Notes: generated by a model from the letters alone, not told the origin. Positions 38,785 through 47,820 are shown, counted from the stretch's first letter. The stretch is 64,000 nucleotides of DNA from CAVPDA01 sp963702495 (GCA_963702495.1 CAVPDA010000014.1:1-64000); one strand, 5' to 3'. A program made the numbers and translations.

Positions 38785-41313
38785 ATGAAGGAAGCGACAG
38801 CCCGCATCAAGATCAACAAGCTGCTCGAAGCGGCTGGCTGGCGTTTCTTTCCGGAAGGCAACGCGCCTGCCAACATTCGACTCGAACCCAGTGTCACGAT
38901 CAAGTCGGCGGACTTGGACGCACTCGGCGAGAACTTCGAGAAGGCCGAAAAAGGATTCGTCGACTTCCTTCTGCTCGACGCCAAGGGCTTCCCGCTCATC
39001 GTCCTGGAAGCTAAAGCCGAGGACAAGAACCCGCTCGTCGGCAAGGAACAGGCCCGCAAGTACGCTCGCTCCCAGAACTGCCGCTTCGTCGTCCTCTCCA
39101 GCGGCAACCTGCATTACTTCTGGGACCTCGAACGCGGCAACCCGTACGTAATCACCTCTTTTCCGACCCCGCATTCGGTCATCGGCTACCAGAAGGTCAC
39201 GCCGAATCCGCAGCGCCTGATCGCAGTGCAGATCGGCGACGACTACATCGTTCTTACCCAGCGCCCGAGCTACCAGGCCGAGGCCGGGTGGCGCAACAAC
39301 GTGGAACGTCCGGGTTATATCCAGGCCAACAAGCTCCGCTTTCTTCGGCCCTATCAACTGAAAGCCATCCACAGTCTTCAGGCCGCAGTCGATGCGGGCA
39401 AGGACCGCTTCCTGTTCGAGATGGCCACGGGCACCGGCAAGACGCTTACTGCCGCAGCCGTCATCAAGCTATGCCTTCGCTCCGGCAACGCCAGCCGCGT
39501 GCTGTTTCTGGTGGATCGATTGGAACTGGAGGATCAGGCCAAGAAGGCTCTTGTCACTGTGCTATCCGCCGACTTTCAGACGGTCATCTACAAGGAGAAT
39601 CGGGACGACTGGCGCCGCGCGGAAATCGTCGTCACCACTGTGCAGTCCCTGCTTTTCAACAACAAGTACCAGAAGCTCTTCTCCCCGACCGACTTCGACC
39701 TCGTCATCTCCGACGAAGCGCATCGCTCCATCGGCGGCAACGCCAGGGCCGTCTTCGACTACTTCGTCGGCTACAAGCTCGGCCTGACGGCCACGCCGCG
39801 CGACTACCTCCGCCGGTTCGACAGCTCAAGTCCTGGTACCCGCGATCCGCGCGAGGCCGAGCGCCGCCTGCTGCTCGACACCTACCGCACTTTCGGCTGC
39901 GAGAACAGCCAGCCGACTTTCCGCTATTCGCTGCTCGACGGCGTGAAGGACGGCTACCTGATCAACCCGACGGTGGTGGACGCCCGCACCGAGATCACCA
40001 CCGAACTGCTTTCCGAAGAAGGCTTCGTCGTCTCGTTCACCGACGACACCGGCGAGGATCAGCAGCAAACCTTCAAGCAGCGCGAGTTCGAGAAACGCTT
40101 CTTCGCCGACGCCACCAACCAGCTCTTCTGCAAGACCTTCCTTGAGAATGCCCTGCGCGATCCAGTCAGTGGCGAGATCGGCAAGTCCATCATCTTCGCC
40201 GTCAGCCAGAACCATGCCGCCAAGCTGGTGCAGATTCTCAACCAGATGGCCGACCGCATGTTCCCGACCAAATACCAGTCGGACTTCGCCGTCCAGGTCA
40301 CCTCTCAGATTCCCGATGCCCAGCAGTTCACCATCAACTTCAGCAACAACAACCTGCTCGGCTCGGGCAACTTCATCGCCGCCTACAAGACCAGCAAGGC
40401 TCGCGTGTGCGTCACGGTCGGCATGATGACGACCGGCTACGACTGCACGGACATCCTCAACCTCGGCCTGTTCCGTCCAATCTTCTCGCCCACGGACTTC
40501 ATTCAGATCAAGGGCCGCGGCACCCGCAGGCACAACTTCCTGGAGCAGGTCTTCGACGAGAGCCTCAAGGCCGGCGTTCAGAAGCCATCGAAGACCGCGT
40601 ACAAGCTCTTCGACTTCTTCGCCAACTGCGAATACTTCGAGAAAGAGTTCAACTACGACGAAGTGCTGAAGCTGCCCCGGCTCACAGGGAAAGGCAGAGA
40701 GGGAGACGGTGGCCCCGTGGTCATCGACGGTACCTACGAACACCTCGGCGCCGACATTCTTGCGTCGATGCGTGTCGAGCAGATAACAGCCGAGGGCATG
40801 AAGATCGATCGCATGTTCTTCGAGCGCTTCGAGGACACGGTGCGCGAGAACGAGACCATCGCCAAGGCGGTCGACGCCGGGCAGTGGGACCGCGTGATCG
40901 ACTACGTGAACCGCGAGGTCTTCGACAAGCCCGAGGATTACTACACCCTCGACAAGCTGCGCAAAGCCGCCGCCGTGGACCGCCGCCTGACCCTGCGCGA
41001 GATCCTGGAGAAGGTGTTCGGCATGATTCCGCGCTTCAAGTCGAAAGATGAACTGCTGGAGGAGGAGTTCGCCAAGTTCGTCGCCGACTTCAAGCCCGAG
41101 GAAGCCGAGGCCATCCCCGCCATCAAGACCTTTTTCAAAGCCTACGTCACCAGCGACCAGGTGCGCCACATCATCGATAGCAAGGACTTCACCGTGCTCG
41201 CGACCCATCCGATGTTTTCCACCCGCGACTTCAAGGCTGTGCCGGCGAAGTACCGAGCCCTCGTCCCGGAATACATCAAGGACTACGTTTCCCTGAACCA
41301 GTTTTCCGCATAA
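38785..41313 (+). CDS. hsdR: Type I restriction endonuclease subunit R
   Basis: HsdR is the motor and nuclease subunit of a type I restriction system. The protein has 842 residues. The N-terminal nuclease has the D...ExK triad (GFVDFLL with Asp60, VLEAKAED with Glu75 and Lys77). The helicase has Walker A FEMATGTGKT (about 210-219), DEAH (ISDEAHRSI, near 308-316) and motif VI (IKGRGTRRHNF, near 574). An EcoEI-type C-terminal helical domain follows. It reads as intact and is followed after 9 bases by hsdM. The partner specificity subunit is not present as a whole gene. Confidence 0.95.
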   Translation: MKEATARIKINKLLEAAGWRFFPEGNAPANIRLEPSVTIKSADLDALGENFEKAEKGFVDFLLLDAKGFPLIVLEAKAEDKNPLVGKEQARKYARSQNCRFVVLSSGNLHYFWDLERGNPYVITSFPTPHSVIGYQKVTPNPQRLIAVQIGDDYIVLTQRPSYQAEAGWRNNVERPGYIQANKLRFLRPYQLKAIHSLQAAVDAGKDRFLFEMATGTGKTLTAAAVIKLCLRSGNASRVLFLVDRLELEDQAKKALVTVLSADFQTVIYKENRDDWRRAEIVVTTVQSLLFNNKYQKLFSPTDFDLVISDEAHRSIGGNARAVFDYFVGYKLGLTATPRDYLRRFDSSSPGTRDPREAERRLLLDTYRTFGCENSQPTFRYSLLDGVKDGYLINPTVVDARTEITTELLSEEGFVVSFTDDTGEDQQQTFKQREFEKRFFADATNQLFCKTFLENALRDPVSGEIGKSIIFAVSQNHAAKLVQILNQMADRMFPTKYQSDFAVQVTSQIPDAQQFTINFSNNNLLGSGNFIAAYKTSKARVCVTVGMMTTGYDCTDILNLGLFRPIFSPTDFIQIKGRGTRRHNFLEQVFDESLKAGVQKPSKTAYKLFDFFANCEYFEKEFNYDEVLKLPRLTGKGREGDGGPVVIDGTYEHLGADILASMRVEQITAEGMKIDRMFFERFEDTVRENETIAKAVDAGQWDRVIDYVNREVFDKPEDYYTLDKLRKAAAVDRRLTLREILEKVFGMIPRFKSKDELLEEEFAKFVADFKPEEAEAIPAIKTFFKAYVTSDQVRHIIDSKDFTVLATHPMFSTRDFKAVPAKYRALVPEYIKDYVSLNQFSA

Positions 41314-41322
41314 GAAGAGAGC

Positions 41323-44300
41323 ATGCTCGACACCGATACCAAGCGCCGCATCGACACCGCCCGCGACATTCTCGTGGGTAAGGTGCCCGACCCCAAGAGC
41401 CAGGTCGAGCAGATCACCATCGCGCTCATCTACAAGTTCATGGACGACATGGACGCCGAGGCCGAGGAACTGGGCGGCAAGCGCAAGTTCTTCGCCGGCG
41501 ACTACGCCCGCTACGGCTGGGCCAAGCTGATGCGTTCGGGCCTCGGCGGCCACGAGACCCTTAACCTCTATGCCGAGGCCATCGCCAAGATGCCGGAGAA
41601 CCCCGGCATCCCGCCGCTGTTCCGCGACATCTTCAAGAACGCCTATCTGCCGTACCGCGACCCGGAGACCCTGCGCGCCTTCCTGAAGATCATCGACGAG
41701 TTCGCCTACGACCACTCCGAGCGCCTGGGCGACGCCTTCGAGTACCTGCTCTCTGTGCTGGGCAGCCAGGGCGATGCCGGGCAGTTTCGCACCCCACGCC
41801 ACATCATCGACTTCATCGTCGCCATCCTCGACCCGAAAAAGCACGAGACCGTGCTCGACCCTGCCTGCGGCACCGCGGGCTTCCTGATCTCGTCCTACAA
41901 GCACATCCTCAAGCACAATTCCTCTCCCTCTCCCCTCGCGGGAGAGGGCCGGGGTGAGGGGGTTGCGTCGCGGTCAGGCGACCTCCTCACCCCCGACGAC
42001 CGCGGCCGCCTCGCCAAGAACTTCAAGGGCTACGACATCTCGCCCGACATGGTGCGCCTGTCGCTGGTGAACCTGTACCTGCACGGTTTCACCGACCCGC
42101 ACATCTTCGAGTACGACACGCTCACGAGTCAGGATCGTTGGAACGAATACGCCGACATCATTCTCGCCAACCCGCCCTTCATGTCGCCGAAGGGCGGCAT
42201 CAAGCCGCACAACCGATTTTCGGTGCAGTCCAAGCGAAGCGAAGTCCTGTTCGTTGACTACATGGCCGAGCACCTCACGCCCAACGGCCGCGCCGGCATC
42301 ATCGTGCCCGAAGGCATCATCTTCCAAAGCCAGACCGCCTACACCCAACTGCGCAAGATGCTGGTGGAGGACTACCTCGTCGCGGTCGTATCGCTGCCCG
42401 CCGGCGTGTTCAATCCTTATTCGGGCGTGAAGACCTCGATCCTCATCCTCGACAAGTCACTGGCCAAGGCAAGCGACAGCATCGCCTTCTTCAAGGTGGA
42501 GAACGACGGTTTCGGCCTCGGCGCCCAGCGCCGTGCCATCGAGAAGAACGACCTGCCCCAGGTGAAGGCCGAGCTCGACGCCTACCTCCATGCTCTGCGC
42601 AGCCATCAGCCGACTACCGACCTTCGGCCAAGGTGCGGCCTGATCGTGGCGAAGGAGAAGATCGCGGCGAACGGGGACTACAACCTGAGTGGGGAGCGGT
42701 ATAGGGAGAACGGCGCCGCGCTTACTGTTTTTCCGTTTCGTCCAATCAAGGGCATCGCAATTGACCTGAGAGCCGGCTTTGCGAGCGGTCGATCCGGTGT
42801 TGATACGGTCGGCGTGCCGCATGTGCGCCCAATGAACATCAACGAGGACGGGCGATTTGTCGCGGAGGGCACTCGTGGGGAGGTTGGTGAGTTCGTGCTG
42901 ATCGAGGGGCAGCAAAGCCTGTTGCTGGGCCGCATCGACGAGATTCGCCTGCGCGAGCCGGAGCGGCGCGCCATCAAACGGGACTTCGCCGGGAGCAGCG
43001 ATCTGGATGCTCTCGGACAGATCCAGCTCCTGGGCTGCGTCGCCATGGACGATCTGGCGGTGACGGCCGGCATTGACGCCTATCCGCGCCTCGGCGACCG
43101 CATCTACGCTGCGCCGCACCGGTTCATTGCCCTGCTACCTCGGCTGATGGAACGAGATGAAACTAGCGACGAGCCGGTGACGCTGAACCTTGGGGCGGTC
43201 AACGTCGCCCAAGAGAGCGCCGTATCCATTAGGCCGGAACGACTATTCGGCCGCCATTGCGCCATTCTCGGCGCAACGGGCGGCGGCAAGAGCTGGACTA
43301 CGGCACGAATCATCGAGGAGTGCATCAAGCACAATGCGAAGCTGATCCTCATCGACGCCACTGGAGAGTATCGGGACTTTGCTGGCGAGTGGGTGACGCA
43401 CTGCCATCTTGGCGAGCCTGTCGAGAAGGCGCCCGCTGGTTCTATCGCCTCTTCGCTCCCGCCAACGAGTTTTCTGGAAACGGACTTCGTCGCACTCTTT
43501 GAACCCGCCGGCAAGGTCCAAGGGCCGAAACTGCGGGCGGCAATGAGAAGTTTGCGGTTGGCCAGGCTCAAGCCCGAGTTAGCTTCCGATGGCTACATCA
43601 AAAAGATCAGCCAGCTTAAGACTGCGGTCGAAGCCGCGGAGAAGGAGCCCGGCGTAGCAAGCAAACTGGATGATCCGCGCCAGCCGTTTGATGTCCGAAA
43701 TCTGGCCAAACAGATCGAACACGAATGTGTGTGGCCTGAAGCATACGGCGGGGATTCAACAAAATGGGGCAAGGAAGACGGTAATTTTTCCCATTGCCTT
43801 TCGCTTGTTGCGCGCATCAACGGCGTTCTGACTTCTCCCGCCTTCGCATGCGTATTCAATGCCGATGCCAAACCGTCGCTAACCACGCGCATCGATGACT
43901 TCATAGCCGGAGACGACAGGCTGTTTCGCATCTGCTTGAGCGGTATCGCCTACGAGTATCACGCGCGCGAAATCATCGCCAATGTCATCGGTCGTCATCT
44001 CCTGACCAAGGCCCGAGCCGGTGCGTTTCAGCAGCGGCCGACGGTAGTCATGGTCGATGAGGCGCACAACTTTCTGGGTCGGCAAATCGGCACCGAAGAC
44101 TACGCAGCCAGGCTCGATTCCTTCGAATTGATAGCCAAAGAGGGCAGGAAGTACGGCCTGAATATCTGTCTGGCCAGCCAACGCCCGCGCGACATTACCG
44201 AGGGCGTACTGAGCCAGATGGGCACGCTGATCGTGCACCGACTGACCAATGAACGCGATCGCGAGGTGGTGGAGCGTGCTTGCGGCGAAATCGATCGCGC

Positions 44301-44469
44301 GGCGTCTGCGTTCCTGCCCAACCTGCGCCCGGGCGAAGCCGCCATCATTGGAACCGATTTTCCGATCCCGCTGACGATCGAGATCCGCGAGCCCACCACC
44401 AAACCGAAATCAGACGGCCCTAAGTATCAGAAACATTGGGCTGCCAAGCCGCCGTCGGGGAAGACGTGA
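41323..44469 (+). CDS. hsdM: HsdM methyltransferase fused to an HsdS stub and a complete HerA-type ATPase
   Basis: One open frame of 1048 codons has three parts. Residues 1-460 are a type I N6-adenine methyltransferase with the HsdM N-terminal helices, SAM motif VLDPACGTAGFL (about 180-191), NPPF near 284, and the usual closing GDYNLSGERYREN. Residues ~466-518 read LRAGFASGRSGVDTVGVPHVRPMNINEDGRF, the beginning of an HsdS target-recognition region. From ~519 a HerA/DUF87 ATPase follows: HAS-barrel (VGEFVLIEGQQSLLLGRIDEIRL), Walker A GATGGGKSW near 650-658, Walker B VVMVDEAHNFL near 905-915, then SQRPRDITEGVLSQMGTLIVHRL. Both junctions keep the frame. A palindromic repeat adds ~20 residues after KHILKHN. 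Functional fusion, deletion scar and assembly chimera are all possible. Confidence 0.85.
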   Translation: MLDTDTKRRIDTARDILVGKVPDPKSQVEQITIALIYKFMDDMDAEAEELGGKRKFFAGDYARYGWAKLMRSGLGGHETLNLYAEAIAKMPENPGIPPLFRDIFKNAYLPYRDPETLRAFLKIIDEFAYDHSERLGDAFEYLLSVLGSQGDAGQFRTPRHIIDFIVAILDPKKHETVLDPACGTAGFLISSYKHILKHNSSPSPLAGEGRGEGVASRSGDLLTPDDRGRLAKNFKGYDISPDMVRLSLVNLYLHGFTDPHIFEYDTLTSQDRWNEYADIILANPPFMSPKGGIKPHNRFSVQSKRSEVLFVDYMAEHLTPNGRAGIIVPEGIIFQSQTAYTQLRKMLVEDYLVAVVSLPAGVFNPYSGVKTSILILDKSLAKASDSIAFFKVENDGFGLGAQRRAIEKNDLPQVKAELDAYLHALRSHQPTTDLRPRCGLIVAKEKIAANGDYNLSGERYRENGAALTVFPFRPIKGIAIDLRAGFASGRSGVDTVGVPHVRPMNINEDGRFVAEGTRGEVGEFVLIEGQQSLLLGRIDEIRLREPERRAIKRDFAGSSDLDALGQIQLLGCVAMDDLAVTAGIDAYPRLGDRIYAAPHRFIALLPRLMERDETSDEPVTLNLGAVNVAQESAVSIRPERLFGRHCAILGATGGGKSWTTARIIEECIKHNAKLILIDATGEYRDFAGEWVTHCHLGEPVEKAPAGSIASSLPPTSFLETDFVALFEPAGKVQGPKLRAAMRSLRLARLKPELASDGYIKKISQLKTAVEAAEKEPGVASKLDDPRQPFDVRNLAKQIEHECVWPEAYGGDSTKWGKEDGNFSHCLSLVARINGVLTSPAFACVFNADAKPSLTTRIDDFIAGDDRLFRICLSGIAYEYHAREIIANVIGRHLLTKARAGAFQQRPTVVMVDEAHNFLGRQIGTEDYAARLDSFELIAKEGRKYGLNICLASQRPRDITEGVLSQMGTLIVHRLTNERDREVVERACGEIDRAASAFLPNLRPGEAAIIGTDFPIPLTIEIREPTTKPKSDGPKYQKHWAAKPPSGKT
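41919..41990. repeat. Dispersed palindromic repeat inserted in frame inside hsdM
   Basis: CTCTCCC-CTCGC-GGGAGAG with a trailing GGCCGGGGTGAGGG is read through as SPSPLAGEGRGEG plus flanking residues. It sits between KHILKHN and LLTPDDRGRLAKNFKGYDISP, which are adjacent in ordinary HsdM. A second copy, in opposite orientation, lies at 61983-62017. Confidence 0.7.
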
Positions 44470-44568
44470 GTCCATGGAGGAAGCCGCCGAACTGGGCAAC
44501 TACCTGCCACTTTCCTTCAAGACGTATTTTCCGCAGGTCGAAGTTACAATTTGGCGCGAATTTACCGG

Positions 44569-46290
44569 CTACTCTGACGGGCGAAATGCCTCCTCCGGGA
44601 CGCCGAGCAGGCCGAGCAGCTGACGCTGCAGGTCCGTGAGCTGAACCTCGAAGACCTGCACGGTGTGGCCATCTTGGGTCAGTTTGTGTTGCTCGGTGAG
44701 GCTGTACAGACGCAAGATCTGTTCAGTGGTGGGGTGTGCGCACTGACGCTGCTCCGGATACAGGGGAAGTTCCTCGATGCCCTCACGCTTCATGGCAAGA
44801 CGCAGCTCGCGCTCGATGAGGGCTTGAACGAGCAGGGCAAGGAAATACAGGGTGAAGAGCGCCTCAATGCGGCCCTCGTTCTTCAGGAGCACGGGAGCGA
44901 TCTCATGCACCGTCTTGATCTGTTCGAAGCGCTTCTCGATCATGGGCTGGCCCTTGTGGGCCTGAAGAACCTGGGCTGCTGACAGGCTGCGATCGTTGGT
45001 CATCAACGGGTACATACCATCGCTCCTGTGGTCGTAGGCGATGGCCTCCTCGTCGGTGCTCCACTCGATATCGAAGCGCCGCTTGGTGATCTTGCGGTAA
45101 GCGGTTTCGGGCCCCGGGCGGCCGCGGCGTGTTTGCTTGTAGCGATGTTCTTCACGCACCGTGCGGCTGACCTTGAGGTAGCGGGTGACGTGGTGTGTCT
45201 CCAGGATCATGGCTACCCTGAGATCGATCTCGGCGGCGCCGCGTAGCCGGGCCTTGGCGCCGGCGAGCCGTCCGCGCAGCTGCGTGAGCTCTTCGGTGGC
45301 CGCAGCGATGTTGCGGCGCCGTCGGGCCTCCTGGCGCAGCGTGAGCAAGCTGCTCCAGACCCACACGACCGACCAGACCTCGGCCGAGAGAAGCGGCGCC
45401 CGCCAGACATACCAGCAGTCGCGCGGCCCGTCGCTGTAGCGCGGGTTGGGCCGGTCCCAGACACACTGCCAGTCCGGGGTGTTGGTCTGGATCCACTGGC
45501 GGAACTCTTCGTCTTCCAGGCGGCTGCGCGGCATCACGGTGACGAAGCGCCCGCCGGCGCGCTCGATCTCCTGCATGTTTTGTCGCGAACAAAGTTTACT
45601 GTCCGCCACATACAAGAAGTCCGAGCGGCCCGCCACCGCCCGCAGCGTGTTCCACGTTTCGATGTGGCTGCGCGACTCGCTCGCATTGCCGTCGGCACAG
45701 CGAAAGGCAACCGGGATATTGCCGTCGGCACTCATGGTGAGGATAAGCAGCAACTGCTTCAGATCGGGGCGGTGAGCCTTGGAGTGTCCGTAGGTGATCA
45801 CCGGTGCGCTTCGGGCGCGAATCTTCCGGCCTGAGGCGGCGCGATAGCTTCCGCAGAAGCTGATCGAGGTGGCATCGTTATGAAACTCCTCGAATCTCAC
45901 GCCAAAGCGGCTCCCGACCGCCAACGCCACTTCGGTGAGCAGCCCCGCCCGGTCGGCATCAAACAGGTGGTCCAGAGCGCGCCCGAGCCGATCGTCAGAC
46001 AGACATTCCATCTGCTGGGCACGGATGCCGAACATCCCGCTGGCGAACCCGTGCACGCTCTCCTGCTGACGGTAAATCGGCTCTCGCTCGACGATGATGG
46101 AGCGCAGCAGCACACCAAGAGCACGCGCATGGGGGACGGTGCAGCGCGCGTCGGAGGGGACGTATCGATCGAGCAGATCTTCCAGACCGATCCGCTCGAC
46201 GAAGTGATTGACGAGGGGTAAGGGACCCAGACGCTCGCTATGCAGGCTGAAGCGGGCGCGTTGCGGAGGAGATTGTTGCGTTGGCGCCAT
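44569..46290 (-). CDS. IS1634 family transposase
   Basis: This 573-aa DDE transposase opens SLHSERLGPLPLVNHFVERIGL. The first catalytic Asp is probably in FEEFHNDATSISFCGSY, the second in FLYVADSKLCSRQNM, and the Glu in GQPMIEKRFEQIKTVHEIAPV near the C-terminus. The order and the long insertion between them fit the IS1634/IS1549 group. The protein reads as complete. It is transcribed inward from the right side of the element and diverges from the small passenger gene. Confidence 0.9.
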   Translation of the reverse strand: MAPTQQSPPQRARFSLHSERLGPLPLVNHFVERIGLEDLLDRYVPSDARCTVPHARALGVLLRSIIVEREPIYRQQESVHGFASGMFGIRAQQMECLSDDRLGRALDHLFDADRAGLLTEVALAVGSRFGVRFEEFHNDATSISFCGSYRAASGRKIRARSAPVITYGHSKAHRPDLKQLLLILTMSADGNIPVAFRCADGNASESRSHIETWNTLRAVAGRSDFLYVADSKLCSRQNMQEIERAGGRFVTVMPRSRLEDEEFRQWIQTNTPDWQCVWDRPNPRYSDGPRDCWYVWRAPLLSAEVWSVVWVWSSLLTLRQEARRRRNIAAATEELTQLRGRLAGAKARLRGAAEIDLRVAMILETHHVTRYLKVSRTVREEHRYKQTRRGRPGPETAYRKITKRRFDIEWSTDEEAIAYDHRSDGMYPLMTNDRSLSAAQVLQAHKGQPMIEKRFEQIKTVHEIAPVLLKNEGRIEALFTLYFLALLVQALIERELRLAMKREGIEELPLYPEQRQCAHPTTEQILRLYSLTEQHKLTQDGHTVQVFEVQLTDLQRQLLGLLGVPEEAFRPSE

Positions 46291-46334
46291 TCCTACGCTA
46301 TTATCGTCGTAGGATTCCTAGACAGTCAAGTACC

Positions 46335-46688
46335 TTGTCCAAACGCAACCCAGAAAAAACAGCCGCTCTGGCACGCGAGCACCTCAGTCGCATCCGCCAC
46401 GCCCTAGCCGAGATCGACACCCTGTGCTCCGGCACCCTGCTCAAGCGGATGATGAAGTGCGGCAAGGCGAGTTGCCGCTGCCAGCAGGACCCAGCAGCCC
46501 GCCATGGGCCCTACTACGAGTGGGGGCGCATGAAGGCCGGCAAGCTCGTCCACCGCTACGTCTCGCCTGCGCAGGCCGTACTCCTGAACCAGGCGATCGC
46601 GAACTACCGAAAAGTGAAGAAGCTCCTGCGAGCGTGGGAAGACGAAACCGAGCGGCTTATAGACGCTGAAGCGCCCCGCAAACCCTAA
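46335..46688 (+). CDS. DUF6788-type protein carried by the IS
   Basis: The product has 117 residues from TTG 46335: SKRNPEKTAALAREHLSRIRHALAEIDTLC, then SGTLLKRMMKCGKASCRCQQDP and RHGPYYEWGRMKAGKLVHRYVSP, ending in a VKKLLRAWEDETERLIDAE helix. The CGKASCRC pair of Cys motifs could bind metal. I recall such proteins beside IS1634-like and other transposases, but their role is unknown. An in-frame TTG at 46281 would overlap the transposase start and is less likely. Confidence 0.7.
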   Translation: MSKRNPEKTAALAREHLSRIRHALAEIDTLCSGTLLKRMMKCGKASCRCQQDPAARHGPYYEWGRMKAGKLVHRYVSPAQAVLLNQAIANYRKVKKLLRAWEDETERLIDAEAPRKP

Positions 46689-47442
46689 TCGCCCGACATC
46701 CCAGGGAAATTACGCGCAAATTCGACCGTTGACCTGCGGAAAGTACGTCAAGAGCCCGAAGGAGCAGGAATACATCGAGTTCCTGTGGGATGCCTTCGAG
46801 ACGAACTACACGCACGCCAAGTGCCAGTTCGCCTTCCTCGCTTACCACATGCTCACGATGAGCTTCGTGTACTTCAACATCTGGCAGATCAAGCAGACGG
46901 AGCCCAAGGACTTCGCCATGGGCCTTATCGGCTTCGGACGGGACATTGAAAAGAGCCTGCTTGAAGCGACTTCGCCGTTCGTGTTCAGCGCGGTGAATGA
47001 ACGCACCATCCTTCGCTTCCTCAAACTCATTGCCTGCGACAACAGCAAGATTGGCACTTACGCCAAGCTAGTAGACGATCGCAACGAAACCGCGCACCCC
47101 AACGGCAACATTTTCTTCAGCACCGAGGCGGCGCTCGACGCGAAGATCACCGAGATCCTCCGCGTCGTGGACGAGATCCAGACCCACTCAAGGCCGGTCA
47201 TTGAACACTGCTATCGCGACTTCCTGCTGCAGAACCACGACCCGGAGGAGCGTGAGTACCCCGACGCTGCCGACCAGATCCGCGAGGTGCTGATCCACGG
47301 CAACTATCTCTAACAGAAAGATATAGAGATTTGCCTCGGCTTCGATCTCACCGCGATAGCTGAACAACCCGCCGGCGAGCGCATTCGAGACCTGCATGAG
47401 TGCCTGAAGTCCGGCTACGGCGAGAACTGAGCCCCATGGAGA

Positions 47443-47730
47443 GTGGCTGCCCGGCTCAAGGCCCCGAATGCAGAAGAGCTTCCGGGACCGGGGTTCGTGC
47501 AAGAAGGCGGCATGTTTGTGCAGCCGCGGTGGCGGCTACGTGCGCAGGCAGCCCCGGAAGTGACCCCGGAAGTCGCGCCGCGGCCAGAGTCGCGGCCAAG
47601 CCGGAGTCGAGGCCAGAGTCCGGGACAGAGTCGCGGGGAGAGTAGTGGCGGTTCCGGCTGGCGTGGCAGCCGCGGGCTGCGCGAGCCGGTGTTCGAACAG
47701 CAGACGGTTGTGGGGAAGGTTGGCGTTTGA
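47443..47730 (+). pseudogene. C-terminal remnant of an AlbA/COG2865-type ATP-binding regulator
   Basis: The frame reads AEELPGPGFVQEGGMFVQPRW followed by APEVTPEVAP, resembling the end of helicase-like AlbA_2/COG2865 proteins (LPEP.F.QEGGMFV..LWR then TPEVTPEV runs). After that the sequence falls into degenerate 6-9 base repeats of the AGAGTCGCGGCC type encoding Arg, Pro, Ser and Gly. There is no start of the family and no ATPase part, so it is a remnant. Identification rests on one short motif. Confidence 0.35.
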
Positions 47731-47820
47731 CATGGATACCGGACTCCAACGACTGCTGACAGCGGCAATCTGGACTTCGGCAGGCACTGTCAGACGAGGC
47801 GGGTATCGGGCAGCGAGGGC

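Larger units (their letters stand above)
44522..46747. mobile_element. IS1634-family insertion sequence with a DUF6788-type passenger
   Basis: The element is about 2.23 kb. Its ends are imperfect inverted repeats: the left end reads ACGTATTTTCCGCAGGTC and the right end, reversed, ACGTACTTTCCGCAGGTC; similarity continues further inward. TCAAG occurs directly outside both ends (44517-44521 and 46748-46752), giving a 4-5 base target duplication. Removing the element with one TCAAG copy rejoins ...SFK and SPK... in frame. Inside are a transposase on the minus strand and a divergent small gene. No disruption is seen in the transposase, so insertion is probably recent. Confidence 0.85.
44474..47430 (+). 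pseudogene. HEPN-like protein of type I restriction loci, split by an insertion sequence and cut short by a nonsense codon
   Basis: The gene starts four bases after the hsdM-herA stop as MEEAAELGNYLPLSFK (44474-44521). It resumes exactly in frame after the IS as SPKEQEYIEFLWDAFETNY (from 46753). Joined, it gives about 240 codons of helical protein with AKLVDDRNETAHPNGN, whose RxxxxH fits the HEPN motif. Proteins starting this way are common in type I restriction operons. The frame stops at TAA 47311-47313, but the same frame continues QKDIEICLGFDLTAIAEQP to TGA 47430. A former Ser codon (TCA) is the simplest source of that TAA. The downstream piece could still be made from TTG 46729 (194 aa). 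Confidence 0.7.

Noticed and set aside
39826..41916. A 696-codon antisense frame across hsdR and hsdM
   Set aside because: The sense strand carries clear restriction and methyltransferase motifs throughout; the antisense product has none.
47530..47650. CRISPR-like short repeats
   Set aside because: The repeats are 6-9 bases, adjacent and degenerate within a coding remnant; there are no unique spacers and no cas genes.
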